NCBI GenBank assembly: GCA_965212145.1
Contig: CBDBUY010000010.1
Span: forward strand, 62,001 to 126,000
Direction of reading: 5' to 3'
DNA: 64,000 bases
Source of the DNA: JAAEPI01 sp965212145
GTDB taxonomy: Bacteria > Bacteroidota > Bacteroidia > Cytophagales > Cyclobacteriaceae
The position numbers and the translations under genes are program-made. This document shows positions 26,349 to 35,297 of the stretch, piece by piece; position 1 is the first letter of the stretch, and each line of letters starts with the position of its first letter. The notes under the pieces are model-generated. The model saw nothing but the letters and a program-made list of their open reading frames with translations. It was not told the DNA's origin and ran no database searches.

Positions 26349-27250
26349 TGACAAAACCTTCTTTAGTAATTCTGGCAGCAGGTATGGGCAGCCGCTACGG
26401 CGGGCTTAAGCAAATGGACTCGTTCGGTCCATCGGGAGAAACGATCGTTGACTTCACGGTTTATGATGCGATGCAAGCCGGGTTTGAAAAGGTTGTTTTC
26501 GTTATCCGGAGAGACATTGAGGAAGCTTTCAAAGAAAAATATGTGGACAAGATGTCCAAAAAACTACAGGTCGAATGTGTTTTTCAGCAGTTGGATTCGC
26601 TACCAGATGGCTATACTGCACCCGAAGGTCGAGAAAAACCATGGGGCACGGCACATGCAGTTTGGATGGCGAAAAAGGTCGTGGATGAACCTTTCGCGAT
26701 TGTAAATGCCGACGACTACTACGGACGAAATTCTCTTCAGACCATGTTCGACCACCTGTCTGGCTTGAATAATTCTACGGCGCAAGCGGTGTTGGTCGGC
26801 TACATCCTTAGGAACACACTTTCTGAACACGGGAAGGTTTCTCGCGGTGTTTGTAAAATCGGCGATCAAGGATTCCTGAAAGAGATTAACGAGCGAACAG
26901 ACATTTATAAAGAAAACGAAGGTGCTTATTACTTGGATGGCGATTCTCGAGGTGAGCTGACCGGCGATGAAATCGTCTCGATGAATTTAATGGGGTTCAC
27001 CTCAAAAGTGTTTGATGAAATCGAAGAAGGGTTTGACTCATTCTATCAGGCGAATCGTGATAATCTTAAAGGTGAATATTACATCCCGACCGTGATGTCA
27101 GAAATGATAAAAAAAGGCGTTCAAGTGCCAGTACTAAAAACCGTTGATTCGTGGTTTGGAGTTACTTACAAAGAGGACAAACCTGTCGTGCAAAAGGAAC
27201 TGGATAAATTGGTGCAAAAGGGATTTTACCCCAAGAATCTTTGGGCCTAA
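26348..27250 (+). CDS. Sugar-phosphate nucleotidyltransferase
   Basis: A 300-residue NTP_transferase enzyme. The nucleotide loop LAAGMGSRYGGLKQMD is at residues 8-23 and FAIVNADDYYG near 118-128 gives the metal-binding Asp pair. It would couple a sugar-1-phosphate to an NTP; the exact sugar is not readable. The start ATG overlaps the stop of the symporter gene (TAATG), so they form an operon. It converges with the GHMP kinase with 8 bp between stops. Confidence 0.82.
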   Translation: MTKPSLVILAAGMGSRYGGLKQMDSFGPSGETIVDFTVYDAMQAGFEKVVFVIRRDIEEAFKEKYVDKMSKKLQVECVFQQLDSLPDGYTAPEGREKPWGTAHAVWMAKKVVDEPFAIVNADDYYGRNSLQTMFDHLSGLNNSTAQAVLVGYILRNTLSEHGKVSRGVCKIGDQGFLKEINERTDIYKENEGAYYLDGDSRGELTGDEIVSMNLMGFTSKVFDEIEEGFDSFYQANRDNLKGEYYIPTVMSEMIKKGVQVPVLKTVDSWFGVTYKEDKPVVQKELDKLVQKGFYPKNLWA

Positions 27251-27258
27251 TTCGGTTG

Positions 27259-28302
27259 TTAGATTACGTCAACAGAAAAAGCATCCACCGCTCCTGCACT
27301 CAACATAGCCTCTTGAATTTCGGTTTCTTTGTCCGGCGGGGACAGTGCTACGATGCATCCTCCACCACCTGAGCCGACTATTTTAGTTCCGAAGGCTCCA
27401 GCGTTCCGTGAAGCGTCGATCATTGCGTCGAGTCGCGGGGTAGTAATGCCTAATTTTTCCTTTAAGATGTCGTGATGCTCATTCATCAATGTACCGATTC
27501 GTTGCAAACGAAGTGAACTTTTCAGTAATTCCGTTTTGGCCTTTTGAGTAATGAGATGATTTCCAATAGCCGCCTCAAAATAGGGACTCAACTGGGCATC
27601 AACGAACTCAAGGTTTTCCTCAATTTCCGCTTCTTCCGCCAGCAATAAATTAAAGGTCGAGTTAGACTTCTTGACCTGCTCAATAGCAGTGAGTGTCTTA
27701 TACTTCAAAGACCCGAGGGTTCCCTGCGTGTCTTTGGCTTGGCCTGAAACGCCTACAATCAACCCGGTCAAATTGGCGTTGATACTCTCCACTTGGTCAG
27801 TGACTGTATCTAAGTAGATAATTCCACCTAGACTTATTGCGAATTGATCCATTTTCCCGCCAGAACCATTTTGCTCCAGCACCTCAGCTTCATAGGCCAA
27901 TTTGGCCAGTGTGATATCATCAGTACTTTGAAGAGTGCCATACGCTTCTATAAGGAAACGCATCCAGGCCACCATTAGGGCGGACGAACTTGAAAGTCCT
28001 GCATTGATGGGAATATTCCCAGAAACTTCCACATCAAATCCTCGATCAGACAGAAAGCCATGCCTCTTCAGCACCTTCAATCCAAGATCCAAAAAATCAG
28101 CCCCAGCCAGTTCCAGATTAACTACCACTTTGGATTTCGTGTCAGGCATGGAAACATTGATATGCTGCAACCCATTTTCTTTACCACGAACCTCAATGAA
28201 TCTATTGATCGCACAAGCGATGATCGGCAATCCTAGATAATCCTGATGATCTCCGAAAAGACAAATGCGAGCGGGGGCACTGGTGAGGATTTCTTTGGTC
28301 AC
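27259..28302 (-). CDS. GHMP family sugar kinase
   Basis: A 347-residue kinase. The N-terminal APARICLFGDHQDYLG matches the galactokinase-type signature, PINAGLSSSSALMVAW near residues 97-112 is the GHMP ATP loop, and GSGGGGCIVAL near 315 is the C-terminal glycine motif. Substrates could include galactose, a uronic acid or a heptose. The neighbouring nucleotidyltransferase favours formation of a sugar-1-phosphate that is then activated. It ends convergently against that gene. Confidence 0.82.
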   Translation of the reverse strand: MTKEILTSAPARICLFGDHQDYLGLPIIACAINRFIEVRGKENGLQHINVSMPDTKSKVVVNLELAGADFLDLGLKVLKRHGFLSDRGFDVEVSGNIPINAGLSSSSALMVAWMRFLIEAYGTLQSTDDITLAKLAYEAEVLEQNGSGGKMDQFAISLGGIIYLDTVTDQVESINANLTGLIVGVSGQAKDTQGTLGSLKYKTLTAIEQVKKSNSTFNLLLAEEAEIEENLEFVDAQLSPYFEAAIGNHLITQKAKTELLKSSLRLQRIGTLMNEHHDILKEKLGITTPRLDAMIDASRNAGAFGTKIVGSGGGGCIVALSPPDKETEIQEAMLSAGAVDAFSVDVI

Positions 28303-28330
28303 TTAGGAAAGGGTTTACCCAAATAAAAAC

Positions 28331-28360
28331 AAAAAGCCCGATGCATGCATCGGGCTTTTT
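28331..28360. terminator. Palindromic bidirectional terminator
   Basis: A perfect 30-bp palindrome, A-run, GCCCGATGCATGCATCGGGC, T-run. It would terminate from either side, lying between the GHMP kinase start region and the tRNA-Ser scar. Confidence 0.8.
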
Positions 28361-28362
28361 AG

Positions 28363-28380
28363 TGCAGAGGAGGAGGGATT
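28363..28380 (-). repeat. Isolated copy of the tRNA-Ser 3' end
   Basis: 18 bp identical to 28520-28537, the 3' end of tRNA-Ser, but with no tRNA body attached. The ~140 bp between the copies contain the tRNA terminator and ~90 bp of unassigned sequence. It looks like an att scar left by a lost island. Confidence 0.65.
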
Positions 28381-28472
28381 ACTCATTCGCACCACCATAC
28401 CGCACGACCCCTCGTGAATTCCGCCTTGCTCCATTTCGATCCCCCTCCGTGTTTTCGAACCCAACCATTATA

Positions 28473-28520
28473 AAATGAAAAAGGCCAGTACTTTATCATC
28501 AGTACTGACCTTTTCATTTT
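28473..28520 (-). terminator. tRNA-Ser terminator
   Basis: Near-perfect stem (aaaatgaaaa, ccagtact with agtactga, ccttttcatttt) directly downstream of tRNA-Ser on its strand, with T-rich ends on both strands. Confidence 0.7.
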
Positions 28521-28521
28521 G

Positions 28522-28606
28522 CAGAGGAGGAGGGATTCGAACCCCCGGTACCTCGCGGTACAACGGTTTTCAAGACCGCCGCATTCGACCACTCTGCCAC
28601 TCCTCT
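28522..28606 (-). tRNA. tRNA-Ser (anticodon UGA)
   Basis: An 85-nt class II tRNA. The acceptor arm AGAGGAG pairs with CTCCTCT (discriminator G), the D-arm contains GCAGAGTGGTCGAATGC, and the anticodon loop CTTGAAA has anticodon TGA, reading UCA. The long variable arm is TACCGCGAGGTA, and the T-arm is GGGGG TTCGAAT CCCTC. CCA is not encoded. An isolated copy of its 3' end lies ~140 bp downstream. Confidence 0.93.
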
Positions 28607-28631
28607 GTGTACATTTCGTCGATTCGGACGG

Positions 28632-28661
28632 CAAAAGTAAATCAATTCAGGAATTAGACAA
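28632..28661 (-). promoter_or_regulatory. tRNA-Ser promoter
   Basis: On the minus strand TTG (28661-28659) is separated by 19 bp from TACTTTTG (28639-28632), a full match to the Bacteroidota -33/-7 arrangement, 25 bp before the tRNA. Confidence 0.7.
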
Positions 28662-28729
28662 GATTGAATGACTTTTTAGATTAATCATTCTTTTATTGGA
28701 TAAATGGCCGCATGCTCGCCAATAAATAG

Positions 28730-28737
28730 TACGTTTG
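28730..28737 (+). promoter_or_regulatory. -7 box upstream of the cold-shock gene
   Basis: TACGTTTG fits TAnnTTTG and lies 28 bp before the ATG. No clear -33 box is seen. Confidence 0.45.
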
Positions 28738-28765
28738 CGTCTTTATTTACCAATTTTTATTTATA

Positions 28766-28957
28766 ATGAGTAACGGAACTGTAAAATTCTTTAACAACGA
28801 AAAAGGATATGGTTTTATCACCCCAGATGAGGGTGGAAAAGATGTATTTGTACATGTCAATGGATGCGATGATGATATTGCTGAAGGTGACTCTGTAAGC
28901 TACGATGTGGAAGAAGGCCGAAAAGGCCCTAACGCTGTGAACGTAAAAGTGGCTTAA
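28766..28957 (+). CDS. Cold-shock protein, CspA family
   Basis: A 63-residue single-stranded nucleic-acid-binding OB-fold protein. RNP1 KGYGFI (residues 13-18) and RNP2 VFVHV (26-30) are present. It acts as an RNA chaperone in the cytoplasm. Monocistronic, with its own -7 box and a strong terminator 23 bp after the stop. Confidence 0.95.
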   Translation: MSNGTVKFFNNEKGYGFITPDEGGKDVFVHVNGCDDDIAEGDSVSYDVEEGRKGPNAVNVKVA

Positions 28958-28979
28958 GACTCACTTTTAAAAGTTTACC

Positions 28980-29006
28980 AGCCCCGACTATTCGGGGCTT
29001 TTTTTA
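28980..29006 (+). terminator. Terminator of the cold-shock gene
   Basis: AGCCCCGA, loop CTAT, TCGGGGCT, then a seven-T run. Confidence 0.9.
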
Positions 29007-29009
29007 TGC

Positions 29010-30404
29010 CTAAGAAATAATATCAAGTGGTTTTGTGGTTTCCCAGTTTCCTCGTGTAAAGTCAGGAAATGGCTGAGGAACCCCTCCACTTGCTACGGAT
29101 CTTTCGCTCAATGGACTCACAGCACTCCACAGGCATCCTTCATAAACATTCTGATCCATAGGCCAGCCATTCCGCAGGCATTCAATGATTCTATACATCA
29201 TGATGCCATCCATGCCACCATGCCCGCTCCCTTTGGCTGCTTGATTCAATCTTTTATAAAGAGGATGATCATATTTTTCATATAGCTTTTCCATGTCCTC
29301 ACCTTGTGCCCACTGATGATGGTTTTTAGTCACTCCTTCCACACCACCTTCCAGCGCTACTCTTGTCGGAAAGCCGGCAAGAGCCCCTTTTGTCCCTTGA
29401 ATTAGATTGTGCCTGGTGTATGGCCTTGGGCTTGTTTCGTCCCACTGCACCATGATTGTACGACCTAGCTTTGTTTTAATAATGGAGGTATTCAAATCAC
29501 CACCTTTAAAATCCAGTTGGTTCCACTTGTGGTCTTCCGGATAATTCTTAGCCGCATATTGCTGTCGCCCCATGGCCGGAGTTGAGAATGACACCAGACT
29601 GCCGAAGGTGTCCTCCCCTCTTCCAAGATTCATGTACTGAGCCACAGGACCCAAGCCATGTGTAGGGTACAAATTTCCATTCCTCTTAGCGTAATGGTGG
29701 GTCCGCCAGGAACCGGTCCCTCGCTCTTGTTCTTCCATTTGCCATCTCAATTCATGAATGTAGGCCGCCTCCCCATGCAGTAATTCACCGATAACTCCCT
29801 TTCGGCATATGTTCAGAAACATCAGTTCATCACGACTGTAATTCACATTTTCCATCATCATGCAGTGTTTCTGGGTCTGCTCAGAATTATCCACGATCTG
29901 CCACATTTCATCAATGGTCACAGCCATCGGGACTTCAACAAATGCATGTGCTCCCGCCTTCATAGCTGCAATGGCCATGGGCGCGTGATTGTGCCAATTG
30001 GTAGAAATGAAAACTACGTCGGGTCGTACCTCTTCCAACATTTTACGCCACAGATTCTCGTCCCCGAAATATTTTTTGATGTTTTTGTGACGCTTTCCTC
30101 CACCTATCTCTTCAGCTGTCTTGGTCTTTGCGTCCACATTGTCCTCATAAAGGTCTGAGATCGCCACCACCTCCGTGCCTTCCAAACTTGCCGAAAATTT
30201 CATGTGATCGTTTCCGCGATAGCCCACCCCGATAAAGGCCATTCTAATTTTTTCCAATTTGGGGGCTGCAAAGTCACCCATATATCTGGCTTCAGCGGGA
30301 CGATCCTTAAGTACATCGCCTGCAAGTGCTCCCGGCACTGCCGCCAATGCTGCCGCTGATAATGAAGATTTCTGGATGAACCCTCTCCTATTCATTTTTG
30401 TCAT
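29010..30404 (-). CDS. Gfo/Idh/MocA oxidoreductase, GH109-like, Tat-exported
   Basis: A 464-residue NAD-dependent enzyme. The N-terminus MNRRGFIQKSS with a following hydrophobic Ala-rich stretch is a twin-arginine signal. The Rossmann motif MAFIGVGYRGNDHMK is near residues 55-69, EVPMAVTIDEMW near 157 gives the conserved catalytic region, and a C-terminal alpha/beta domain follows. Periplasmic Tat-exported members of this family with this size are often GH109 alpha-N-acetylgalactosaminidases, but other sugar oxidoreductases remain possible. The start may be 30404 or the in-frame ATG at 30395. Confidence 0.8.
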   Translation of the reverse strand: MTKMNRRGFIQKSSLSAAALAAVPGALAGDVLKDRPAEARYMGDFAAPKLEKIRMAFIGVGYRGNDHMKFSASLEGTEVVAISDLYEDNVDAKTKTAEEIGGGKRHKNIKKYFGDENLWRKMLEEVRPDVVFISTNWHNHAPMAIAAMKAGAHAFVEVPMAVTIDEMWQIVDNSEQTQKHCMMMENVNYSRDELMFLNICRKGVIGELLHGEAAYIHELRWQMEEQERGTGSWRTHHYAKRNGNLYPTHGLGPVAQYMNLGRGEDTFGSLVSFSTPAMGRQQYAAKNYPEDHKWNQLDFKGGDLNTSIIKTKLGRTIMVQWDETSPRPYTRHNLIQGTKGALAGFPTRVALEGGVEGVTKNHHQWAQGEDMEKLYEKYDHPLYKRLNQAAKGSGHGGMDGIMMYRIIECLRNGWPMDQNVYEGCLWSAVSPLSERSVASGGVPQPFPDFTRGNWETTKPLDIIS

Positions 30405-30496
30405 TTGGATTGGTTTTGGAAATTAAGCCTTAATGTAAAAACAAATTTTAAGACGCATTAAGATGAACAGACTTCAATCAATTTCAAATCCATTAG

Positions 30497-30504
30497 TACA
30501 TTTG
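30497..30504 (+). promoter_or_regulatory. -7 box upstream of the lysA leader
   Basis: TACATTTG fits TAnnTTTG and lies 7 bp before the ATG of a short leader ORF, so the transcript would be nearly leaderless for that ORF. Confidence 0.5.
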
Positions 30505-30511
30505 CCACCTC

Positions 30512-30565
30512 ATGAAACTGAAACGAAAACATATCCCCGGACTTAAACAGTCCCCGTCTGCATAA
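30512..30565 (+). CDS. Possible 17-residue leader peptide upstream of lysA
   Basis: Reads MKLKRKHIPGLKQSPSA, with four Lys and one Arg among 17 codons. It is followed by a GC-rich then T-rich stretch (30566-30605) and the lysA ATG 52 nt after its stop. A short GGACT/AGTCC stem lies inside the ORF. Lysine-responsive attenuation of lysA is a plausible idea, but the Lys codons are not in one run and no clear terminator/antiterminator pair is visible. Confidence 0.3.
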   Translation: MKLKRKHIPGLKQSPSA

Positions 30566-30616
30566 CCCGGCAGGCCTTTTCGGTTTTATTCAATATTTTT
30601 TTTTCAAACTTTTATC

Positions 30617-31813
30617 ATGGCAATTTCAAACGAACAGATGCTTCGCATTTGCGAAGAACACGGCGACCCGATCTACATTTATGACGGAGATCAAATCAGA
30701 GAAAACTACAACCTCTTCACATCTTCTTTTGATGTAAAGAAGCTAAACGTGCACTACGCATGTAAGGCGCTTAGTAATCAGGCAGTTTTGAAATTGTTCA
30801 AACAGTTGGGGGCCGGGCTAGACTGTGTGTCAATGGAAGAAGTCCAGCGTGGATTGCGTGCTGGGTTTGAGCCACAGGAAATTTTATTTACGCCAAATAA
30901 CATCTCTGAATCAGAGTATGAAGAGGCGATAGCCACAGGTGTAAAGATCAATGTGGACAGCCTGCACATGCTGGAATACATGGGCGTCAATCATCCGAAT
31001 CTACCGGTCTACATCCGGGTAAATCCGCATTTGATGGCTGGGGGAAATCAGAATATTTCCGTAGGGCACATTGATTCGAAATTTGGCATCTCGATCCATC
31101 AAGTGCCCAACGTGGAGCGAATAGTGAAAACTTATGGCGTCAATGTACAAGGTGTCCATGTACACACTGGATCTGATATTTTGGATGCCGACATTTTCGT
31201 GAGAGCAGCAGAACTGGTCTTTTCAGTAGTAGAGAAGTTCGACACAGTTACGCACATTGATTTCGGGAGTGGATTTAAAGTAGCCTACAAAGAAGGAGAT
31301 CTTCATACCGATCTTCCGTCCTTTGGGAAGACCTTCAGTGAATCATTTAATGCTTTTTGTGAAAAGCAGGGGAAGGAATACACATTGGAATTCGAACCAG
31401 GGAAATTCATGGTGAGCAATGCAGGTTATTTTGTGGCCGGAGTGAATTTGATCAAGCAGACAACCTCATGTACGTTCATTGGCCTCAACACCGGTTTCAA
31501 TCACTTCATCCGTCCGATGTTCTACAATGCCCATCATGAGATCGTAAACCTGAGTAATCCTGACGGAAGGCCTAAAGTGTACAGCGTAGTAGGTTATGTG
31601 TGTGAAACGGACACCTTTGCTCTGGATAGGATACTTCCAGAAGTCCGACGTGGTGATATGGTAGCGTTTAAAAATGCTGGAGCATATTGTGCGACAATGT
31701 CCTCTAATTACAATTCCAGAGTGAGACCCCCGGAAGTTTTAGTGGAAAACGGAGAGGCCAGACTGATTAGACGAAGAGAGACAATTGAGGATGTGCTGGC
31801 ATGTGAGGTTTAA
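30617..31813 (+). CDS. lysA: Diaminopimelate decarboxylase
   Basis: A PLP enzyme converting meso-diaminopimelate to lysine. The 398 residues follow fold type III. The PLP lysine is in VHYACKALSNQ near residue 50, HVHTGSDI and DFGSGFKV near 180 and 215 are substrate/cofactor motifs, EFEPGKFMV near 265 is the conserved glycine-rich segment, and YVCETDTFA near 330 carries the dimer-interface Cys. Carboxynorspermidine decarboxylase is a relative, but the DAPDC motifs fit better. Preceded by a possible leader ORF. Confidence 0.88.
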   Translation: MAISNEQMLRICEEHGDPIYIYDGDQIRENYNLFTSSFDVKKLNVHYACKALSNQAVLKLFKQLGAGLDCVSMEEVQRGLRAGFEPQEILFTPNNISESEYEEAIATGVKINVDSLHMLEYMGVNHPNLPVYIRVNPHLMAGGNQNISVGHIDSKFGISIHQVPNVERIVKTYGVNVQGVHVHTGSDILDADIFVRAAELVFSVVEKFDTVTHIDFGSGFKVAYKEGDLHTDLPSFGKTFSESFNAFCEKQGKEYTLEFEPGKFMVSNAGYFVAGVNLIKQTTSCTFIGLNTGFNHFIRPMFYNAHHEIVNLSNPDGRPKVYSVVGYVCETDTFALDRILPEVRRGDMVAFKNAGAYCATMSSNYNSRVRPPEVLVENGEARLIRRRETIEDVLACEV

Positions 31814-31836
31814 TAATTCCGTGCCTTGAGTCAGAA

Positions 31837-32874
31837 TTAGGAATTCTCAAACTCATGCTTCAGCAGCCACTGCTTGCGGTGAACGCCTCCTCCGTACCCA
31901 ACGATGCTGCCGTCTGAGCCGATTACGCGGTGGCATGGGATCACGATAGACAGGCGGTTTTCACCATTTGCTCTGGCCACTGCACGAACGGCTTTTACAT
32001 CGCCAATGGCATCAGCTTGCTGTTTGTATGATCGGGTGCGTCCATACGGGATGGTGGTGAGTTCTTTCCAGACTTTGTTTTGAAAGTCCGTTCCAGGAGT
32101 AACCAGGGGAAGTTCAAAATCTTTTCTCTTTCCTGCAAAGTATTCGTCGAGCTGTCCCTTCACCAAAGCAATCATCGGATGCTGGCCGGTGACCATATCG
32201 GCTTTGAGTCGTTTCTTCAGGGTTTCGATTTGCGTTTCGATCATTCGTCGATCCGTGAATTCAAGGAGACAAAGCCCCTCATCCGTCACCCCGATCATCA
32301 TGGGGCCGAGGGGTGTGGGAATTCTATTGATGGTAATGATCTGACCTTCTGTGCCTGGAGAAAATCCTGTCATGTTTTTAAAGGTATCTGAAAAACCGCT
32401 GAGCGATTCATAGCCTTGCGCAAAGGCTGTGCTTGTCACTTTGTTGCCTTCCTTGATTTTCAGAAAGGCGCCATTGATTCGATGCATTCTAAGGTATGCC
32501 TGAAAGGTCATGCCGTGATGCTGTTTAAAATAACGACGAATCTTGCTCGGGCTCATGCCCATTTCGCGTAGCTCGTAATCCCTGAATTTGATTCTTCCGT
32601 TTTCCACCTCCTTTAGTAAAGGCGTCAACCAATCCGGGGCATCTCCGGCAGGTTTCATGGGCTTGCAGATTTTGCAGGCTCTATAGCCGTTTTGCAATGC
32701 TTCTGTCTGATTGGAGAAAAATTCTACGTTTTCCTTTTTTGGCTTTCGAGCGGAGCAGACCGGACGACAAAATATGCCGGTGGTCTTCACCCCCACAATA
32801 AAGAGCCCTTCAAAAGTTGAGTCTCGCTCTACCAGCGCCTGGTACATTCGTTCAAATGACAATTCAGCTACCAT
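31837..32874 (-). CDS. ada: Bifunctional Ada: transcriptional regulator and O6-methylguanine-DNA methyltransferase
   Basis: A 345-residue alkylation-response protein. The N-terminal Ada zinc domain has Cys36, Cys40, Cys67 and Cys70; Cys36 is the expected methylphosphotriester acceptor. An AraC-type HTH region follows at ~80-180. The C-terminal MGMT domain has the active-site PCHRVIG near residue 314. Methylation of the first Cys would turn it into an activator. Its own promoter may contain Ada sites; none were identified. It follows the frameshifted oxidoreductase gene on the same strand, 71 bp downstream. Confidence 0.93.
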   Translation of the reverse strand: MVAELSFERMYQALVERDSTFEGLFIVGVKTTGIFCRPVCSARKPKKENVEFFSNQTEALQNGYRACKICKPMKPAGDAPDWLTPLLKEVENGRIKFRDYELREMGMSPSKIRRYFKQHHGMTFQAYLRMHRINGAFLKIKEGNKVTSTAFAQGYESLSGFSDTFKNMTGFSPGTEGQIITINRIPTPLGPMMIGVTDEGLCLLEFTDRRMIETQIETLKKRLKADMVTGQHPMIALVKGQLDEYFAGKRKDFELPLVTPGTDFQNKVWKELTTIPYGRTRSYKQQADAIGDVKAVRAVARANGENRLSIVIPCHRVIGSDGSIVGYGGGVHRKQWLLKHEFENS

Positions 32875-32945
32875 GACCCAAAGAAAGACACTTGTTCAAT
32901 TGAGAACAACCGAAAAATTGACAAGGAATTTTTCACAAGTTCGGT

Positions 32946-35202
32946 TTATTTCTTCACGACATTTACACCCACGGATTTGGAAGCAGGTGTGTGACTTTTC
33001 CTGGCATGGAGGCCAACCGGGATCAGTGGATTTGCCTCCGGAAAGTAAGTCGCCACGCAACCTTTGGGAATATCATAGGGAACAATCGAAAAACCATAAA
33101 CACTTCTCCTTTCGTGGTTATACAAATTTTCAAGGGACACAATATCGCCTTTATTAAGTCCTTCTTCCTCAAGATCATGCCGGTTCATGAATACAACCAT
33201 TCGGCCGCCATACACACCTCGGTATCGGTCATCGTTTCCGTAAACAGTGGTATTAAATTGGTCATGACTTCTAATCGTCATCATGAGGTATTTATGACCA
33301 GCCGGGGCTTTTTCGGGGAGTTGATTGATGGTGAAAATAGCCTTATTAACAGACGTATTAAAAATTCCGTGTCTTGGACCATTTGGCAATTCAAAACCTT
33401 GATTTGTTTTCAACCGAGCATTGAAGTCCTCAAACCCTGCCACTGCTTTGGCTATCAGGTCTCGAATCTTGTCATAATCTGCGACCAAATCACTCCATTT
33501 TATATCCTCATTTCCGAGGGTGGCCGAAGCGATGGAGGCCACAATTTCCGGTTCACTTTTGAGATACTCAGATTGTGGTGACATTACACCATGCGATCCA
33601 TGAACGATTCCCATGGAGTTCTCTACTGTGACCACTTGTTCTTTGTCGTTTTGGATGTGCTTATCTGTCCTTCCAAGACATGGTAGAATTATCCCCTCCT
33701 GTCCAGGGAACAAATGCGTTCGATTCAGTTTAGTACTCACATGGACCGTGAGTTCGCAATTCTCCATCGCTTTGGTCGTATAAGGCGTGTCCGGTGCGGC
33801 TGAGATAAAATTACCCCCTAATGACATGAAGTAACGGACTTTTCTGTCGGCCATGGCCTCAATGGTTTCTACCACATTGTAGCCCGGCGTTTCAGGAGGT
33901 TGGAATTTGAAAACTTCCCTTAGTTTATCCGTCCAGGCTTTAGTGGGTCGCTCCCAAATTCCCATCGTCCGATCGCCCTGCACGTTGCTATGTCCTCGCA
34001 CCGGGCAAGTTCCTGCGCCTTTCTTACCGATGCTACCTTTCATCAGCAGCAGATTGACGATTTCACGGATGTTGTCCACGGCGTTCACGTGCTGCGTGAG
34101 TCCCATGGCCCAACAGGCAATGATCCTCGAGTGATCCATCAATCCTTCCGCACTTTCTCTGATTTCCTCCTCCGACAGCCCGGTTTCCCCTGATGAGATC
34201 ATTGAGGTCAAGGGTGTCGAGGTGCATTCTTAATTCTTCGAATCCTTGTGTTCGATCTTCAATAAATTCCTGATCAAGTACGCCTCCTCTCGTTTCTTCC
34301 CTTTCAATGAGCAATTTCATCCAAGCCTTCAACAGCGGTACATCCTGATTGATCCGAACTTGCAAATACTTATCGGCAATTGCAGTTCCTCTCCCGGCCA
34401 AGCCATTGAGTTTCTGTGGATTCTTAAACCTCACCAAAGCTGCCTCCCTGAGTGGATTGATGACAATGATCTTCGCCCCCTTCTTTTTGGCTTTCTCTAA
34501 GATGCTCAACATCCGGGGATGATTTGTTCCCGGATTTTGGCCAAAAATCAAGATCACCTCAGCATGGTCAAAATCCTCCATGGTCACTGAGCCTTTACCA
34601 ATTCCCAGGGTTTCCGAAAGGCCTATTCCGCTGGACTCGTGACACATATTAGAGCAGTCAGGCAGATTGTTGGTGCCAAATTTCCTTACAAACAATTGGT
34701 ATAAAAAGGCCGCCTCATTACTGGTTCGACCTGAGGTATAAAAGACCGCCTTATCCGGATCATCAAGTGACTTCAGACGTCCACCGATTTTTTCAAATGC
34801 TTCCTCCCAGGAAATTGGCTGGTAGTAGCTCTCCCCTTGGTGAACGATCATTGGTCGCTCCAACCGCCCTTGCTGTCCAAGCCAATAGTCACTTTGTTTC
34901 CTGAGCTCGTTTAGGCTATACTTTTCGAAAAAATCGGATCCGGCCAGTTTACTCTGCGCCTCCTCTGCTATAGCCTTGACCCCATTTTCACAATACTCAC
35001 CAAGTTTTGATCGCTTTTCCGGATCAGGCCAGGCACATCCGGGACAGTCGACTCCATTTTTCTGATTTAACTGATTCAATATTTTCAATGCCTTTCCGGG
35101 TGACATGGCCTTTAAAACCATCTTACCTGCAACCGCCAAGGCTTTGGGACCAGCTGCAGCTTTAGGCGGCCTTTGAATGCGTGGAAAGTGTTTGGACGAC
35201 AT
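32946..35202 (-). pseudogene. FdhF/YdeP-family molybdopterin oxidoreductase, split by a frameshift
   Basis: A formate-dehydrogenase-H-like molybdoenzyme of the YdeP type, ~750 residues. The N-terminal part (from 35202) carries the VDCPGCAWP motif near residues 52-60 and typical FTSGRTSNEAAFL and IFGQNPGTNHPRM segments. In that frame it continues into unrelated sequence after DLNDLI near 34200. The C-terminal part, with SSGETGLSEEEI, MSLGGNF and LHARKSHTPASKS, is in the +1-shifted frame and runs to 32946. Joined, the length and order match an intact family member, so a single one-base change near 34190-34210 splits it. Real decay, a sequencing error and programmed frameshifting all remain possible. 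A MobA-like gene is divergent next to it. Confidence 0.8.
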
Positions 35203-35297
35203 GGCGAATAAAGTTAATCAGTCTGCGATGATGATGTTACTTATCGCGAGCTCGAACTCATCATCAAGATTCACGATCATTCCGGTACTTTTACTCT

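Noticed and set aside
28383..28634. 83-residue ORF over tRNA-Ser
   Set aside because: It lies across the tRNA and its promoter; not a gene.
32711..33581. Plus-strand ORFs of 148 and 196 residues
   Set aside because: Antisense to ada and to the C-terminal half of the FdhF/YdeP-type gene.
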